Below, piece by piece: positions 41,537-48,002 of a stretch of DNA of 48,002 bases. Below the pieces are notes generated by a model that saw only the letters and a list, made by a program, of their open reading frames with translations, did no database searches and was not told where the DNA came from. Position numbers and translations under genes: made by a program. The DNA is from Stutzerimonas azotifigens DSM 17556 (GTDB lineage Bacteria; Pseudomonadota; Gammaproteobacteria; Pseudomonadales; Pseudomonadaceae), in contig NZ_KE384410.1 of NCBI RefSeq assembly GCF_000425625.1, forward strand, positions 1-48,002. Direction: 5' to 3'. The first letter of the stretch is position 1; every line of letters begins with the position of its first letter.

Positions 41537-42736
41537 TCATGCCGTGGCCTCCGCAGGGCGCCGCGCGCCCGTGATGGCCTGCCGCCGACTCGCCACCAGT
41601 TCGGCAGCATCCCGCACCGGCTTGTCCTCGGTGTGGACGTAGTGCATGAACATCGCCACGGTCTTGTGGCCCGTCAGCTTCATGCCTACCTTGGTCGGCA
41701 CTCCCGAATTGGCAATGTCGGTCGTGGAGCGGTGGCGGATGCCGTGCGTGCCGACGTGTGGGACGCCGGCTGCCTTGAGCACCCGGCACCATCCGCCATA
41801 GTGCTCGCCAAAGGTCAGGTGCTTGGTCGGGTCGTTGGGCGAAGGCAGGACGTAGGGGCAACCTTCTCGGCGCGGTGCCGTCGAGAACAGTCGATAGGCT
41901 TCCGCGCTCATGGGCTTGGAGAGGCCGCCGGTCTTGCTGTCGGGCCAGACCACGCGCCGGTTCTCCAGATCGACCCAATCCCATTCAAGCATGCAGATTT
42001 CGGAGCGGCGGCCGGCGAACTCGAATTGCAGGCGAATCGCCAGCGGGATGACGTAGTTCTCCAGTCCTTCCGCCTCCAGCTTCTCCAACTGGCGGAAGAT
42101 CAGCGCCAGTTCGTCGTCCACGATGAGCCGGGTTTCCTCGCCGGGCGGGTACATCGGGACGTGGCGGCACGGGTTCGTGCCGTCCGGGCGGTAGCCCCAC
42201 ACTTCGGCCAGGTTGAACATCTTGCGCAGCACGCCGAAGGCGTTGTTCGCCTCGGCGGGCTTGTAGGCCAGTTTCTCCATCAGCCCGGCAATGTCGGGCC
42301 GCTTCACGTCCTGCACCTTCTTGCGGCCGATCAGCGGGACGATGCAGCGGTCGATGACGGCCTGATAGCCGCGCTGCGTGCTCGGCTTGTTGCGCTTCTT
42401 GGAGTAGTCCTCCATGAACTTCTTGCACAGCGCTTCGACCGTGGGCGCCTTGCGCGCCTCGGCCTTGGCGCCGCCGGGGTCGCCGCCTCGGCGAACCTCG
42501 GCCAGCCAGTCCTGCGCCATGACGCGGGCCTGCTCCACGGTCAGTTCCCCGAACAGGCCCAGCGAGGGCTTGCGGGGCTGCCCGGAGTTCGTGCGGTACT
42601 GGAGCATGAACACCCGACGGCCCTTCGGGGTAATCTTGCAGAGGAAACCCGGCACCACGGTATCCCGTAGTTCGATGTCCTTGGCCTGGGGTTGCGCCGA
42701 CTCTACGGCGGTCTTGGTGAGCTTGATCTTCGCCAT
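41537..42736 (-). CDS. int: Tyrosine recombinase, ICE integrase
   Basis: The product is 399 residues. An N-terminal arm-binding domain (about 1-95) and a core-binding SAM-like domain (about 97-195) precede the catalytic domain. The active-site set is visible: Arg in FAGRRSEICML (243/244), His 331 and Arg 334 in THGIRHRS, His 357 in LTGHKT and nucleophile Tyr 366 in MHYVH. AAGGAG before the ATG at 42736 selects this start over one 10 codons upstream. It sits at the right end of the element and should catalyse integration and excision. Confidence 0.95.
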   Translation of the reverse strand: MAKIKLTKTAVESAQPQAKDIELRDTVVPGFLCKITPKGRRVFMLQYRTNSGQPRKPSLGLFGELTVEQARVMAQDWLAEVRRGGDPGGAKAEARKAPTVEALCKKFMEDYSKKRNKPSTQRGYQAVIDRCIVPLIGRKKVQDVKRPDIAGLMEKLAYKPAEANNAFGVLRKMFNLAEVWGYRPDGTNPCRHVPMYPPGEETRLIVDDELALIFRQLEKLEAEGLENYVIPLAIRLQFEFAGRRSEICMLEWDWVDLENRRVVWPDSKTGGLSKPMSAEAYRLFSTAPRREGCPYVLPSPNDPTKHLTFGEHYGGWCRVLKAAGVPHVGTHGIRHRSTTDIANSGVPTKVGMKLTGHKTVAMFMHYVHTEDKPVRDAAELVASRRQAITGARRPAEATA

Positions 42737-42744
42737 GATGACTC

Positions 42745-42767
42745 CTTGGAACGACCCGAATTCCAAG
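42745..42767. repeat. Inverted repeat over the integrase ribosome-binding site
   Basis: Arms CTTGGAA (42745-42751) and TTCCAAG (42761-42767) flank a 9-base spacer. The left arm overlaps the AAGGAG of the integrase gene on the minus strand. In mRNA this hairpin could hide the ribosome-binding site; as DNA it could be an operator. Confidence 0.5.
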
Positions 42768-42912
42768 AGCCAGATAGGAGCGGCGCGAGGGAAAACCGGG
42801 TCAAGTTTCAGAAAGCACCGGCATATGATGGACGCGCGTAAGTCCTTGATAAACCTGCTTCATCGAGCTACGGCGCAGTCCAGCGAAGTACCGGGCTGGA
42901 GTCATCGTCAAA

Positions 42913-42921
42913 CAAAAAAGT
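42913..42921. other. Proposed right attachment site (direct repeat)
   Basis: CAAAAAAGT matches the repeat at 2609-2617. It lies 177 bases upstream of the integrase start codon and 60 bases before the nadC -10 element, so integration would leave the nadC promoter intact. Confidence is limited by the short length. Confidence 0.5.
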
Positions 42922-42957
42922 TCCGGGGCCGGGTTGAGCCTAGCCGTTAAGCGAATG

Positions 42958-43004
42958 CTGCGAGTGGCCGGTGGTCTCCTTATAATTCCGCGCACCTTAA
43001 GGAG
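42958..43004 (+). promoter_or_regulatory. nadC promoter and ribosome-binding site
   Basis: A perfect TATAAT (42981-42986) is preceded at 17 bases by a weak -35, CTGCGA (42958-42963). AAGGAG (42999-43004) lies 8 bases before the nadC ATG. All are to the right of the proposed ICE end. Confidence 0.6.
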
Positions 43005-43012
43005 TAGCCTAG

Positions 43013-43861
43013 ATGCCAAACCTCGTCCTCGCGGATCTCACCGCGGAAATCGACGCCAGCGTCCGCCGCGCCCTCGCCGAGGATGTCGGCACCGGCGACA
43101 TCACCGCGCAGCTGATTCCAGCCGAGCGCCTGGCGCATGCCTCGGTGATCACCCGGGAGGAGGCCGTGGTCAGCGGTACGGCCTGGGTGGATGCGGTGTT
43201 CCGCCAGCTCGATCCGCGCGTGGCCGTGCACTGGCAGGTGGTCGACGGCGACCGGGTCCGCGCCGACCAGGTGCTGTTCCATCTCGAGGGACCGGCGCGC
43301 GCCCTGCTGACCGGGGAGCGCACGGCGCTGAATTTCCTGCAGCTGCTTTCCGGCGTGGCCACCCGCTGCCGGTACTACGCCGACCTGGTCGAAGGCACGG
43401 GCGTGCGCCTGCTCGACACCCGCAAGACCTTGCCGGGCCTGCGCCTGGCGCAGAAGTACGCGGTGACATGCGGCGGCTGCCACAACCACCGGATCGGCCT
43501 CTACGACGCCTTCCTGATCAAGGAGAACCACATCGCCGCCTGCGGCGGCATCGCCGAGGCGGTGCGGGCGGCGCGGCGGATCGCACCGGGCAAGCCGGTC
43601 GAGGTGGAGGTCGAGGATCTCGATGAACTGCGCCAGGCGCTGGATGCCGGCGCCGACATCGTCATGCTCGACGAACTGAGCCTAGCGGACATGCGCACGG
43701 CCGTGTCGCTCAGCGCCGGCCGGGCGAAGCTGGAAGCGTCCGGCGGGATCGACGAAGTCACCCTGCGGCAGATCGCCGAGACCGGGGTGGATTACATCTC
43801 CATCGGAGCGCTGACCAAGCACGTCCGGGCGGTGGACCTGTCGATGCGGCTGCGTCAGTAG
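43013..43861 (+). CDS. nadC: Quinolinate phosphoribosyltransferase
   Basis: The product is 282 residues and converts quinolinate and PRPP to nicotinate mononucleotide, the last step of de novo NAD precursor synthesis. It has the N-terminal open-face domain and the C-terminal barrel, with [39 protein letters not shown] and [15 protein letters not shown] visible. Length is normal for Pseudomonas. It is the first host gene right of the ICE and has its own promoter. NAD metabolism next to a TIR-carrying element is probably coincidental. Confidence 0.97.
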   Translation: MPNLVLADLTAEIDASVRRALAEDVGTGDITAQLIPAERLAHASVITREEAVVSGTAWVDAVFRQLDPRVAVHWQVVDGDRVRADQVLFHLEGPARALLTGERTALNFLQLLSGVATRCRYYADLVEGTGVRLLDTRKTLPGLRLAQKYAVTCGGCHNHRIGLYDAFLIKENHIAACGGIAEAVRAARRIAPGKPVEVEVEDLDELRQALDAGADIVMLDELSLADMRTAVSLSAGRAKLEASGGIDEVTLRQIAETGVDYISIGALTKHVRAVDLSMRLRQ

Positions 43862-43879
43862 GGGCGGGGTGGTAAGACG

Positions 43880-43899
43880 GTGCCGGCGGACGCCGGCAC
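43880..43899. terminator. Stem-loop between convergent nadC and zapG
   Basis: Arms GTGCCGGC (43880-43887) and GCCGGCAC (43892-43899) form a GC-rich hairpin with a 4-base loop. Its location between two stop codons suggests a shared terminator, although no T-run is present. Confidence 0.55.
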
Positions 43900-43907
43900 C
43901 CGAGGGG

Positions 43908-44336
43908 TCAGAGGCGGCTCTTCAGGCCGAAGTTCTCGTGCAGCGTGCCGGGCGCGTCGGCGGATTTCGGCGCGTAGTCCTTCGGCGCTTCGGTGAAGGC
44001 CGGTGCGCTGAGCCGTTCACGTGTGGCCGCGTCCTCGTTGTGCAGGGCGGCGAGCAGGCGCTGGCGGGTCTGCTCGTCGAGCGCGAGGCGGTTGGCGCCC
44101 TCGGACAGGTGCTCCTGCATGTCCTGGTAGCTGTTGGTTAGCTTGCGCAGCAGGCTCGCGGTGGTGTTGAAGTGGGTGATCACTTCGCTCTGGTAGGTGT
44201 CGAAGCGCTCCTGCAGGTCGTCGACCTGGCGCTGGGTGCGGCTGGGGGCCGTGTTGCGGGCTATCAGGTAGCCGATGGCGATGCCGGCGATCAGGCCGAC
44301 GATCGGGAGCAACCAGGTCGCGAGGGTCTGTTCCAC
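43908..44336 (-). CDS. zapG: ZapG-like inner-membrane protein (DUF1043/YhcB)
   Basis: The product is 142 residues. One N-terminal membrane segment (about 7-26) is followed by a coiled-coil cytoplasmic part (QRQVDDLQERFDTYQSEVIT), as in YhcB/ZapG, a cell-envelope and division factor. The start is GTG at 44336 with AGAGGAAGGA upstream; the ATG at 44405 would add an unlikely Arg-rich extension before the membrane segment. The gene is divergent from the hydrolase gene. Confidence 0.88.
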   Translation of the reverse strand: MEQTLATWLLPIVGLIAGIAIGYLIARNTAPSRTQRQVDDLQERFDTYQSEVITHFNTTASLLRKLTNSYQDMQEHLSEGANRLALDEQTRQRLLAALHNEDAATRERLSAPAFTEAPKDYAPKSADAPGTLHENFGLKSRL

Positions 44337-44572
44337 GAGTCCTTCCTCTGTAAACGGCTGTGCGTGCAGCGGTCGAAGCCGACGGCATGCGGTGCGGGCG
44401 GCCATCTCACAGCAGCGTCCGGGCCGGTTTCGCCTGCCGGCACGGTGGTGTTTCGATGGCCTGTTACGTTAACGTCTCGTTCCGGCGCTGTACACCGCCG
44501 CAAAAGGCTCCGGTCGGTGACAGCCCCCGGAGAAGACGAGTCGACCCCGGCGCGGGTCACGGAGTTCCCACC

Positions 44573-45199
44573 TTGCTCAAACGCGAAGAATCCCTGGTCA
44601 TCGAAGGCCCCAGCGGTGCGCTGGAGGCCCTGCACTATGCCGAGCCCGAGGCGGCGCGCATCGCGCTGCTCTGTCATCCCAACCCGGTGCAGGGCGGCAC
44701 CATGCTGAACAAGGTCGTCTCGACCCTGCAGCGCACCGCGCGCGATGCCGGCTACGCCACCCTGCGCTTCAACTACCGGGGCGTCGGCGCCAGCGCCGGC
44801 AGCCACGACATGGGCGAGGGCGAGATCGACGACGCCGCAGCCGCACTGCGCTGGTTCAGGACGCAATACCCCGACCGTCCGCTCACCTTGATGGGCTTTT
44901 CCTTCGGCGGTTTCGTCGCGGCAAGCCTGGCCGCCCGCCTGGAGGCCGCGGGCGAGTCGGTCGAGCGCCTGTTCATGGTGGCCCCGGCGGTGCACCGCCT
45001 GGCCGACAAGCCGTTCCCGGAAAGGGGCACGCTGACCATCATCCAGCCGGAGGCCGACGAAGTGGTCGATCCGCAGACGGTCTATGCCTTCTCGGCGGCC
45101 CTGCAGCGCCCCCACGAGTTGCTGAAAGTGGCAGAATGCGGCCACTTTTTTCACGGCAAGCTGGTCGAGCTGAAGGAGCTGGTGCTGCCTCGCCTGTGA
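44573..45199 (+). CDS. Alpha/beta hydrolase family protein
   Basis: The product is 208 residues. The hydrolase fold has an oxyanion-type [24 protein letters not shown], nucleophile elbow GFSFGGF (Ser 110) and catalytic His in [11 protein letters not shown], with Asp in [10 protein letters not shown]. No ATG stands before the conserved N-terminus; TTG at 44573 with GGAG 8 bases upstream is the most likely start. It lies 28 bases before trpS, as in P. aeruginosa. The substrate is unknown. Confidence 0.85.
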   Translation: MLKREESLVIEGPSGALEALHYAEPEAARIALLCHPNPVQGGTMLNKVVSTLQRTARDAGYATLRFNYRGVGASAGSHDMGEGEIDDAAAALRWFRTQYPDRPLTLMGFSFGGFVAASLAARLEAAGESVERLFMVAPAVHRLADKPFPERGTLTIIQPEADEVVDPQTVYAFSAALQRPHELLKVAECGHFFHGKLVELKELVLPRL

Positions 45200-45227
45200 C
45201 CCGCCGCCAAAGACGCAAGAGCCCCAC

Positions 45228-46592
45228 ATGACCACTCGTATCCTTACCGGCATCACCACCACCGGCACGCCGCACCTGGGCAACTATGCCGGCGCGATCC
45301 GCCCGGCGATCGCCGCCAGCTGCGACGCGGCGACCGACTCCTACTACTTCCTCGCCGACTACCACGCGCTGATCAAGTGCGACGACCCGCTGCGCATCCA
45401 GCGCTCGCGCCTGGAGATCGCCGCCACCTGGCTGGCCTGCGGGCTGAATACCGACAAGGCGACCTTCTACCGCCAGTCCGACATCCCCGAGATCCCCGAG
45501 CTGTGCTGGCTGCTGACCTGCGTGACGGCCAAGGGCCTGCTCAACCGCGCGCACGCCTACAAGGCCTCGGTGGACAAGAACGTCGAGGCCGGGGAGGACC
45601 CGGATGCCGGCGTCACCATGGGCCTGTACAGCTACCCGGTGCTGATGGCCGCCGACATCCTCATGTTCAACGCCCACAAGGTGCCGGTCGGCCGCGACCA
45701 GATCCAGCACGTGGAGATGGCGCGCGACATCGCCCAGCGCTTCAACCACCTGTTCGGCCGGGGCCGCGAGTTCTTCACCCTGCCCGAGGCGGTGATCGAG
45801 GAAGAGGTGGCGACGCTGCCCGGCCTCGACGGACGCAAGATGTCCAAAAGCTACGACAACACCATCCCGCTGTTCGCCAGCGCCAGGGAACTGAAGGCGG
45901 CGATCGCCCGCATCGTCACCGACTCGCGCCTGCCGGGCGAGCCGAAGGACCCGGACAGCGCGCACCTCTACACCCTCTACCAGGCCTTCGCCACGCCGAC
46001 GCAGCTGGCCGAGTTCCGCGCCGCGCTGCTCGATGGGCTGGCCTGGGGCGAGGCCAAGGAGCGCCTGTTCACGCTGCTCGACAACGAGCTGGGCGAGGCG
46101 CGCGAGCGCTACCACGCGCTGATGGCGCGGCCGTCCGAGCTGGAGGACATCCTCCTGGCCGGCGCCGCCAGGGCCCGCGGGATCGCCACCCCCTTCCTCG
46201 GCGAGCTGCGCGAGGCGGTGGGCCTGCGCAGTTTCCGCAGCGAGACCCGCGCGGCCGCGCCGGCGAAGAAGAAGGCGGGCAAGACGCCGCGCTTCGTCAG
46301 CTTCCGCGAGCAGGACGGCAGTTTCCGCTTCCGCTTCCTCGCCGCCGATGGTGAGGAACTGCTGCTGTCGCGTCCGTTCGCCGATCCCAAGGCGGTCGGC
46401 GCCGTCACCCAGCGGCTGCTGGCGAGCGGTGCCGACGCCCTGGAGCTTCGCGAGGACGAAGGAAACCGATTCAGCCTGTGGCTGGACGGCGAGTGCATCG
46501 GCGACAGCCCGGCGCACGCCGACGGCGAGGCGCTGGACGCGGCGATGCTGCGGCTGCGCGATGCCGTGGCGAGCCTGGCCGCCGCCGACTGA
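45228..46592 (+). CDS. trpS: Tryptophanyl-tRNA synthetase, long form
   Basis: The product is 454 residues. The class I core has TPHLGNY (14-20) as the HIGH-type motif and KMSKS at 204-208. Residues about 345-454 form an extra C-terminal region with a Lys/Ala linker and a small beta-rich domain ([19 protein letters not shown]). This agrees with the longer TrpRS of Pseudomonas compared with short bacterial forms of about 330 residues. It charges tRNA-Trp and is complete. Confidence 0.96.
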   Translation: MTTRILTGITTTGTPHLGNYAGAIRPAIAASCDAATDSYYFLADYHALIKCDDPLRIQRSRLEIAATWLACGLNTDKATFYRQSDIPEIPELCWLLTCVTAKGLLNRAHAYKASVDKNVEAGEDPDAGVTMGLYSYPVLMAADILMFNAHKVPVGRDQIQHVEMARDIAQRFNHLFGRGREFFTLPEAVIEEEVATLPGLDGRKMSKSYDNTIPLFASARELKAAIARIVTDSRLPGEPKDPDSAHLYTLYQAFATPTQLAEFRAALLDGLAWGEAKERLFTLLDNELGEARERYHALMARPSELEDILLAGAARARGIATPFLGELREAVGLRSFRSETRAAAPAKKKAGKTPRFVSFREQDGSFRFRFLAADGEELLLSRPFADPKAVGAVTQRLLASGADALELREDEGNRFSLWLDGECIGDSPAHADGEALDAAMLRLRDAVASLAAAD

Positions 46593-46725
46593 CGGGCGCC
46601 TGTGCACGCCCTCGGGCCACTTTTCGACACATCATGCGAGGGCTCCCTTGAACGACCTGACTAAATTGCCAAGTGCCGAGGCCGCGGCTAAAGTGGCGGC
46701 CCCGCTTCACTACCCCGACTCCGCG

Positions 46726-47820
46726 ATGACTCCCCTCGAGCGCTATCAGGCAGACCTGAAACGTCCTGACTTCTTCCACGACCCGGCGCAGGAAAACGCG
46801 GTACGCCACCTGCAGCGCCTGTACGACGACCTGGTCGCGGACGACCGCGGCAAGGGCGGCCTGCTCGGCAAGCTGTTCGGCAAGAAGAAGCAGGGGCCGA
46901 TCAAGGGCATCTACTTCTGGGGCGGCGTCGGCCGCGGCAAGACCTACCTGGTCGACACCTTCTTCGACGCCCTGCCGTTCGAGCGGAAGATGCGCACTCA
47001 CTTCCACCGCTTCATGAAGCGGGTGCACGAGGAAATGAAGACCCTCAAGGGCGAGAAGAACCCGCTGACCATCATCGGCAAGCGCTTCGCCGACGAGGCC
47101 CGGGTGATCTGCTTCGACGAGTTCTTCGTCTCCGACATCACCGACGCCATGATCCTCGCCACCTTGCTGCAGGAACTGTTCGACAATGGCGTGACGCTGG
47201 TGGCGACCTCCAACATCGTGCCCGACGGCCTGTACAAGGACGGCCTGCAGCGTGCCCGCTTCCTGCCGGCGATCGCCCTGCTCAAGGAACACACCGAGAT
47301 CGTCAACGTCGACAGCGGGATCGACTACCGCCTGCGCGCCCTGGAGCAGGCCGAGCTGTTCCACTTCCCGCTCGGCGAGGAAGCCGAGCAGAGCCTGGAG
47401 CGCAGCTTCAAGAGCCTGCTGCCGGAAAACAGCAAGTGCCAGCTCGACGAAGTGCTGATGATCGAGAACCGCGAGATCCATGCGCGCAAGGTCTGCAACG
47501 ACGTCGCCTGGTTCGAGTTCCGCGAACTCTGCGATGGGCCGCGCAGCCAGAACGACTACATCGAGCTGGGCAAGATCTTCGGCGCGGTGCTGCTGGCCAA
47601 CGTCGAGCAGATGGGCGTGGCCAAGGACGACATGGCGCGGCGCTTCATCAACCTGGTCGACGAGTTCTACGACCGCAACGTCAAGCTGATCATCTCCGCC
47701 GAGGTCGAGCTCAAGGACCTGTATTCCGGCGGCCGCCTGGAGTTCGAATTCCAGCGCACGCTCAGCCGCCTGCTGGAAATGCAGTCGCACGAATACCTGG
47801 CGCGGCCGCACAAGCCTTAA
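46726..47820 (+). CDS. zapE: ZapE, AFG1-like division ATPase
   Basis: The product is 364 residues. Walker A is GGVGRGKT (66-73) and Walker B is VICFDEFFVSDITDAM. Further family motifs are LVATSNIVPDGLYKDGLQRA and the C-terminal RLEFEFQRTLSRLLEMQS. ZapE associates with the Z-ring in E. coli and belongs to the AFG1 family. The frame runs upstream into trpS, but MTPLERYQADLKRPDFFHD is the conserved start. A TTG at 46648 would add 26 residues. Confidence 0.94.
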   Translation: MTPLERYQADLKRPDFFHDPAQENAVRHLQRLYDDLVADDRGKGGLLGKLFGKKKQGPIKGIYFWGGVGRGKTYLVDTFFDALPFERKMRTHFHRFMKRVHEEMKTLKGEKNPLTIIGKRFADEARVICFDEFFVSDITDAMILATLLQELFDNGVTLVATSNIVPDGLYKDGLQRARFLPAIALLKEHTEIVNVDSGIDYRLRALEQAELFHFPLGEEAEQSLERSFKSLLPENSKCQLDEVLMIENREIHARKVCNDVAWFEFRELCDGPRSQNDYIELGKIFGAVLLANVEQMGVAKDDMARRFINLVDEFYDRNVKLIISAEVELKDLYSGGRLEFEFQRTLSRLLEMQSHEYLARPHKP

Positions 47821-47892
47821 AGCGGAAAAGACGATAAAGAGCGCTGGAGGCTGGACGGAATAACGTGGCCGTCCCGGCCTTGGGTGTTCGGT

Positions 47893-47977
47893 TGTAGGAG
47901 CGAGCTTGCTCGCGAACGGCGAGCGGTGAGGCGATGGGCCCGCCATGCACCAATTCGCCAGCAAGCTGGCTCCTACA
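47893..47977. repeat. Inverted pair of Pseudomonas REP sequences
   Basis: TGTAGGAGCGAGCTTGCTCG at 47893-47912 and the inverted copy at 47954-47977 (complement TGTAGGAGCCAGCTTGCTGG) form a REP doublet, or REPIN. Such pairs are typical of Pseudomonas intergenic DNA. It follows zapE by 73 bases and could protect or terminate its mRNA. Confidence 0.9.
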
Positions 47978-48002
47978 AAAGCCTGCCGCTGGGCCATCAT
48001 CT

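Larger units (their letters stand above)
41241..41540 (-). pseudogene. Truncated DUF1016 (YhcG-type) gene next to the integrase
   Basis: The frame begins with an ATG that overlaps the integrase stop as ATGA. Its first 54 codons include DYPRSAISETVSGKFGLAEL and FTLPWSAYALLISVKDA, typical of the DUF1016 N-terminal domain of YhcG-like putative nucleases. The similarity stops at about 41375, and the rest is low-quality sequence containing a 12-base inverted repeat. Full-length relatives continue into a nuclease domain, absent here. Replacement of the downstream part by cargo is the likely cause. Confidence 0.72.
2609..42921. mobile_element. Tn4371-type integrative and conjugative element
   Basis: The segment has a full Tn4371-style set: integrase at one end, ParB/DUF932, DUF736, DUF2958, DUF2285, AlpA-like protein, RepA, ParA, DUF2840, TraF, relaxase, LysR, TraG and trbB-to-trbI with DUF2274 at the other end. 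Host genes lie directly outside both ends. The ends are placed at a 9-base direct repeat, CAAAAAAGT, which becomes a 13/14 match when extended. The class is clear from gene content and order. The exact ends are less certain because the repeat is short. Cargo comprises chrBACF, a TIR/SLOG operon, a TIR/Nmad2/MazG/UDG operon and a toxin-antitoxin pair. Confidence 0.9.

Noticed and set aside
43013..43861. nadC as part of a TIR/NAD defence system
   Set aside because: nadC is a normal host gene with its own promoter outside the element and has the same left neighbour in related genomes, so the link to NAD-consuming TIRs is coincidental.
1..48002. tRNA or rRNA genes
   Set aside because: No cloverleaf or rRNA-like sequence was recognised by eye, and the ICE does not end in a tRNA gene.

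Overview
The window is GC-rich chromosomal DNA of a Pseudomonas-type gammaproteobacterium that carries an integrated conjugative element (ICE) of about 40 kb. Host genes flank the element: a DUF1631 gene on the left (154-2409, minus), and on the right nadC, zapG (DUF1043), an alpha/beta hydrolase, trpS and zapE. Their sequence type, the run zapG-hydrolase-trpS-zapE, and a Pseudomonas-style inverted REP pair at 47893-47977 support the host assignment. From established knowledge, the DUF1631 gene and nadC are neighbours in P. aeruginosa, so the element seems to have entered between them. A short direct repeat (2609-2617 and 42913-42921) marks the probable ends.

The ICE backbone is of the Tn4371 type, read from right to left. 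At the right end (minus strand) is a tyrosine integrase, followed by a truncated DUF1016 gene and a RelE-like/HTH toxin-antitoxin pair. The maintenance block has DUF932, a large ParB, a small unknown gene, DUF736, an XRE regulator, DUF2958, DUF2285, an AlpA-like regulator, RepA, three iterons, ParA and a small partner. The mobilisation block has DUF2840, TraF peptidase and a VirD2-like relaxase next to strong oriT-like hairpins. The transfer block has a LysR regulator with an EexN-like lipoprotein, TraG, a CopG-like regulator and trbB-C-D-E-J-K-L-F-G-I plus DUF2274. The genes of this last block overlap or nearly touch, and the block ends in an intrinsic-type terminator at 2847-2874.

Three cargo regions interrupt this backbone. 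(1) A chromate-resistance operon chrB-chrA-chrC-chrF (17656-21086) sits between the relaxase and the transfer block, beside a 5'-truncated MFS gene. Its promoter lies inside a dyad and appears to give a leaderless mRNA. (2) A plus-strand operon at 34395-37329 encodes two ThsB/DUF1863-like TIR proteins, a two-domain TIR protein and a stand-alone SLOG protein. All three TIRs keep the W-x3-E motif expected of an NAD-consuming enzyme. (3) A minus-strand, coupled operon at 37586-40478 encodes a fourth TIR protein with a C-terminal Cys, an Nmad2 protein, a MazG pyrophosphohydrolase with a long C-terminal domain, and a uracil-DNA-glycosylase-fold protein.

Cargo regions 2 and 3 look lower in GC than the backbone and are separated by a RadC gene remnant. 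They are the best candidates for an undescribed defence system. Module 2 looks like a Thoeris-type NAD-signalling system without a recognisable ThsA. Module 3 combines nucleotide-pool, modified-base and TIR functions, which suggests sensing or removal of phage modified nucleotides. Both functions are inferences from domain content and gene order.
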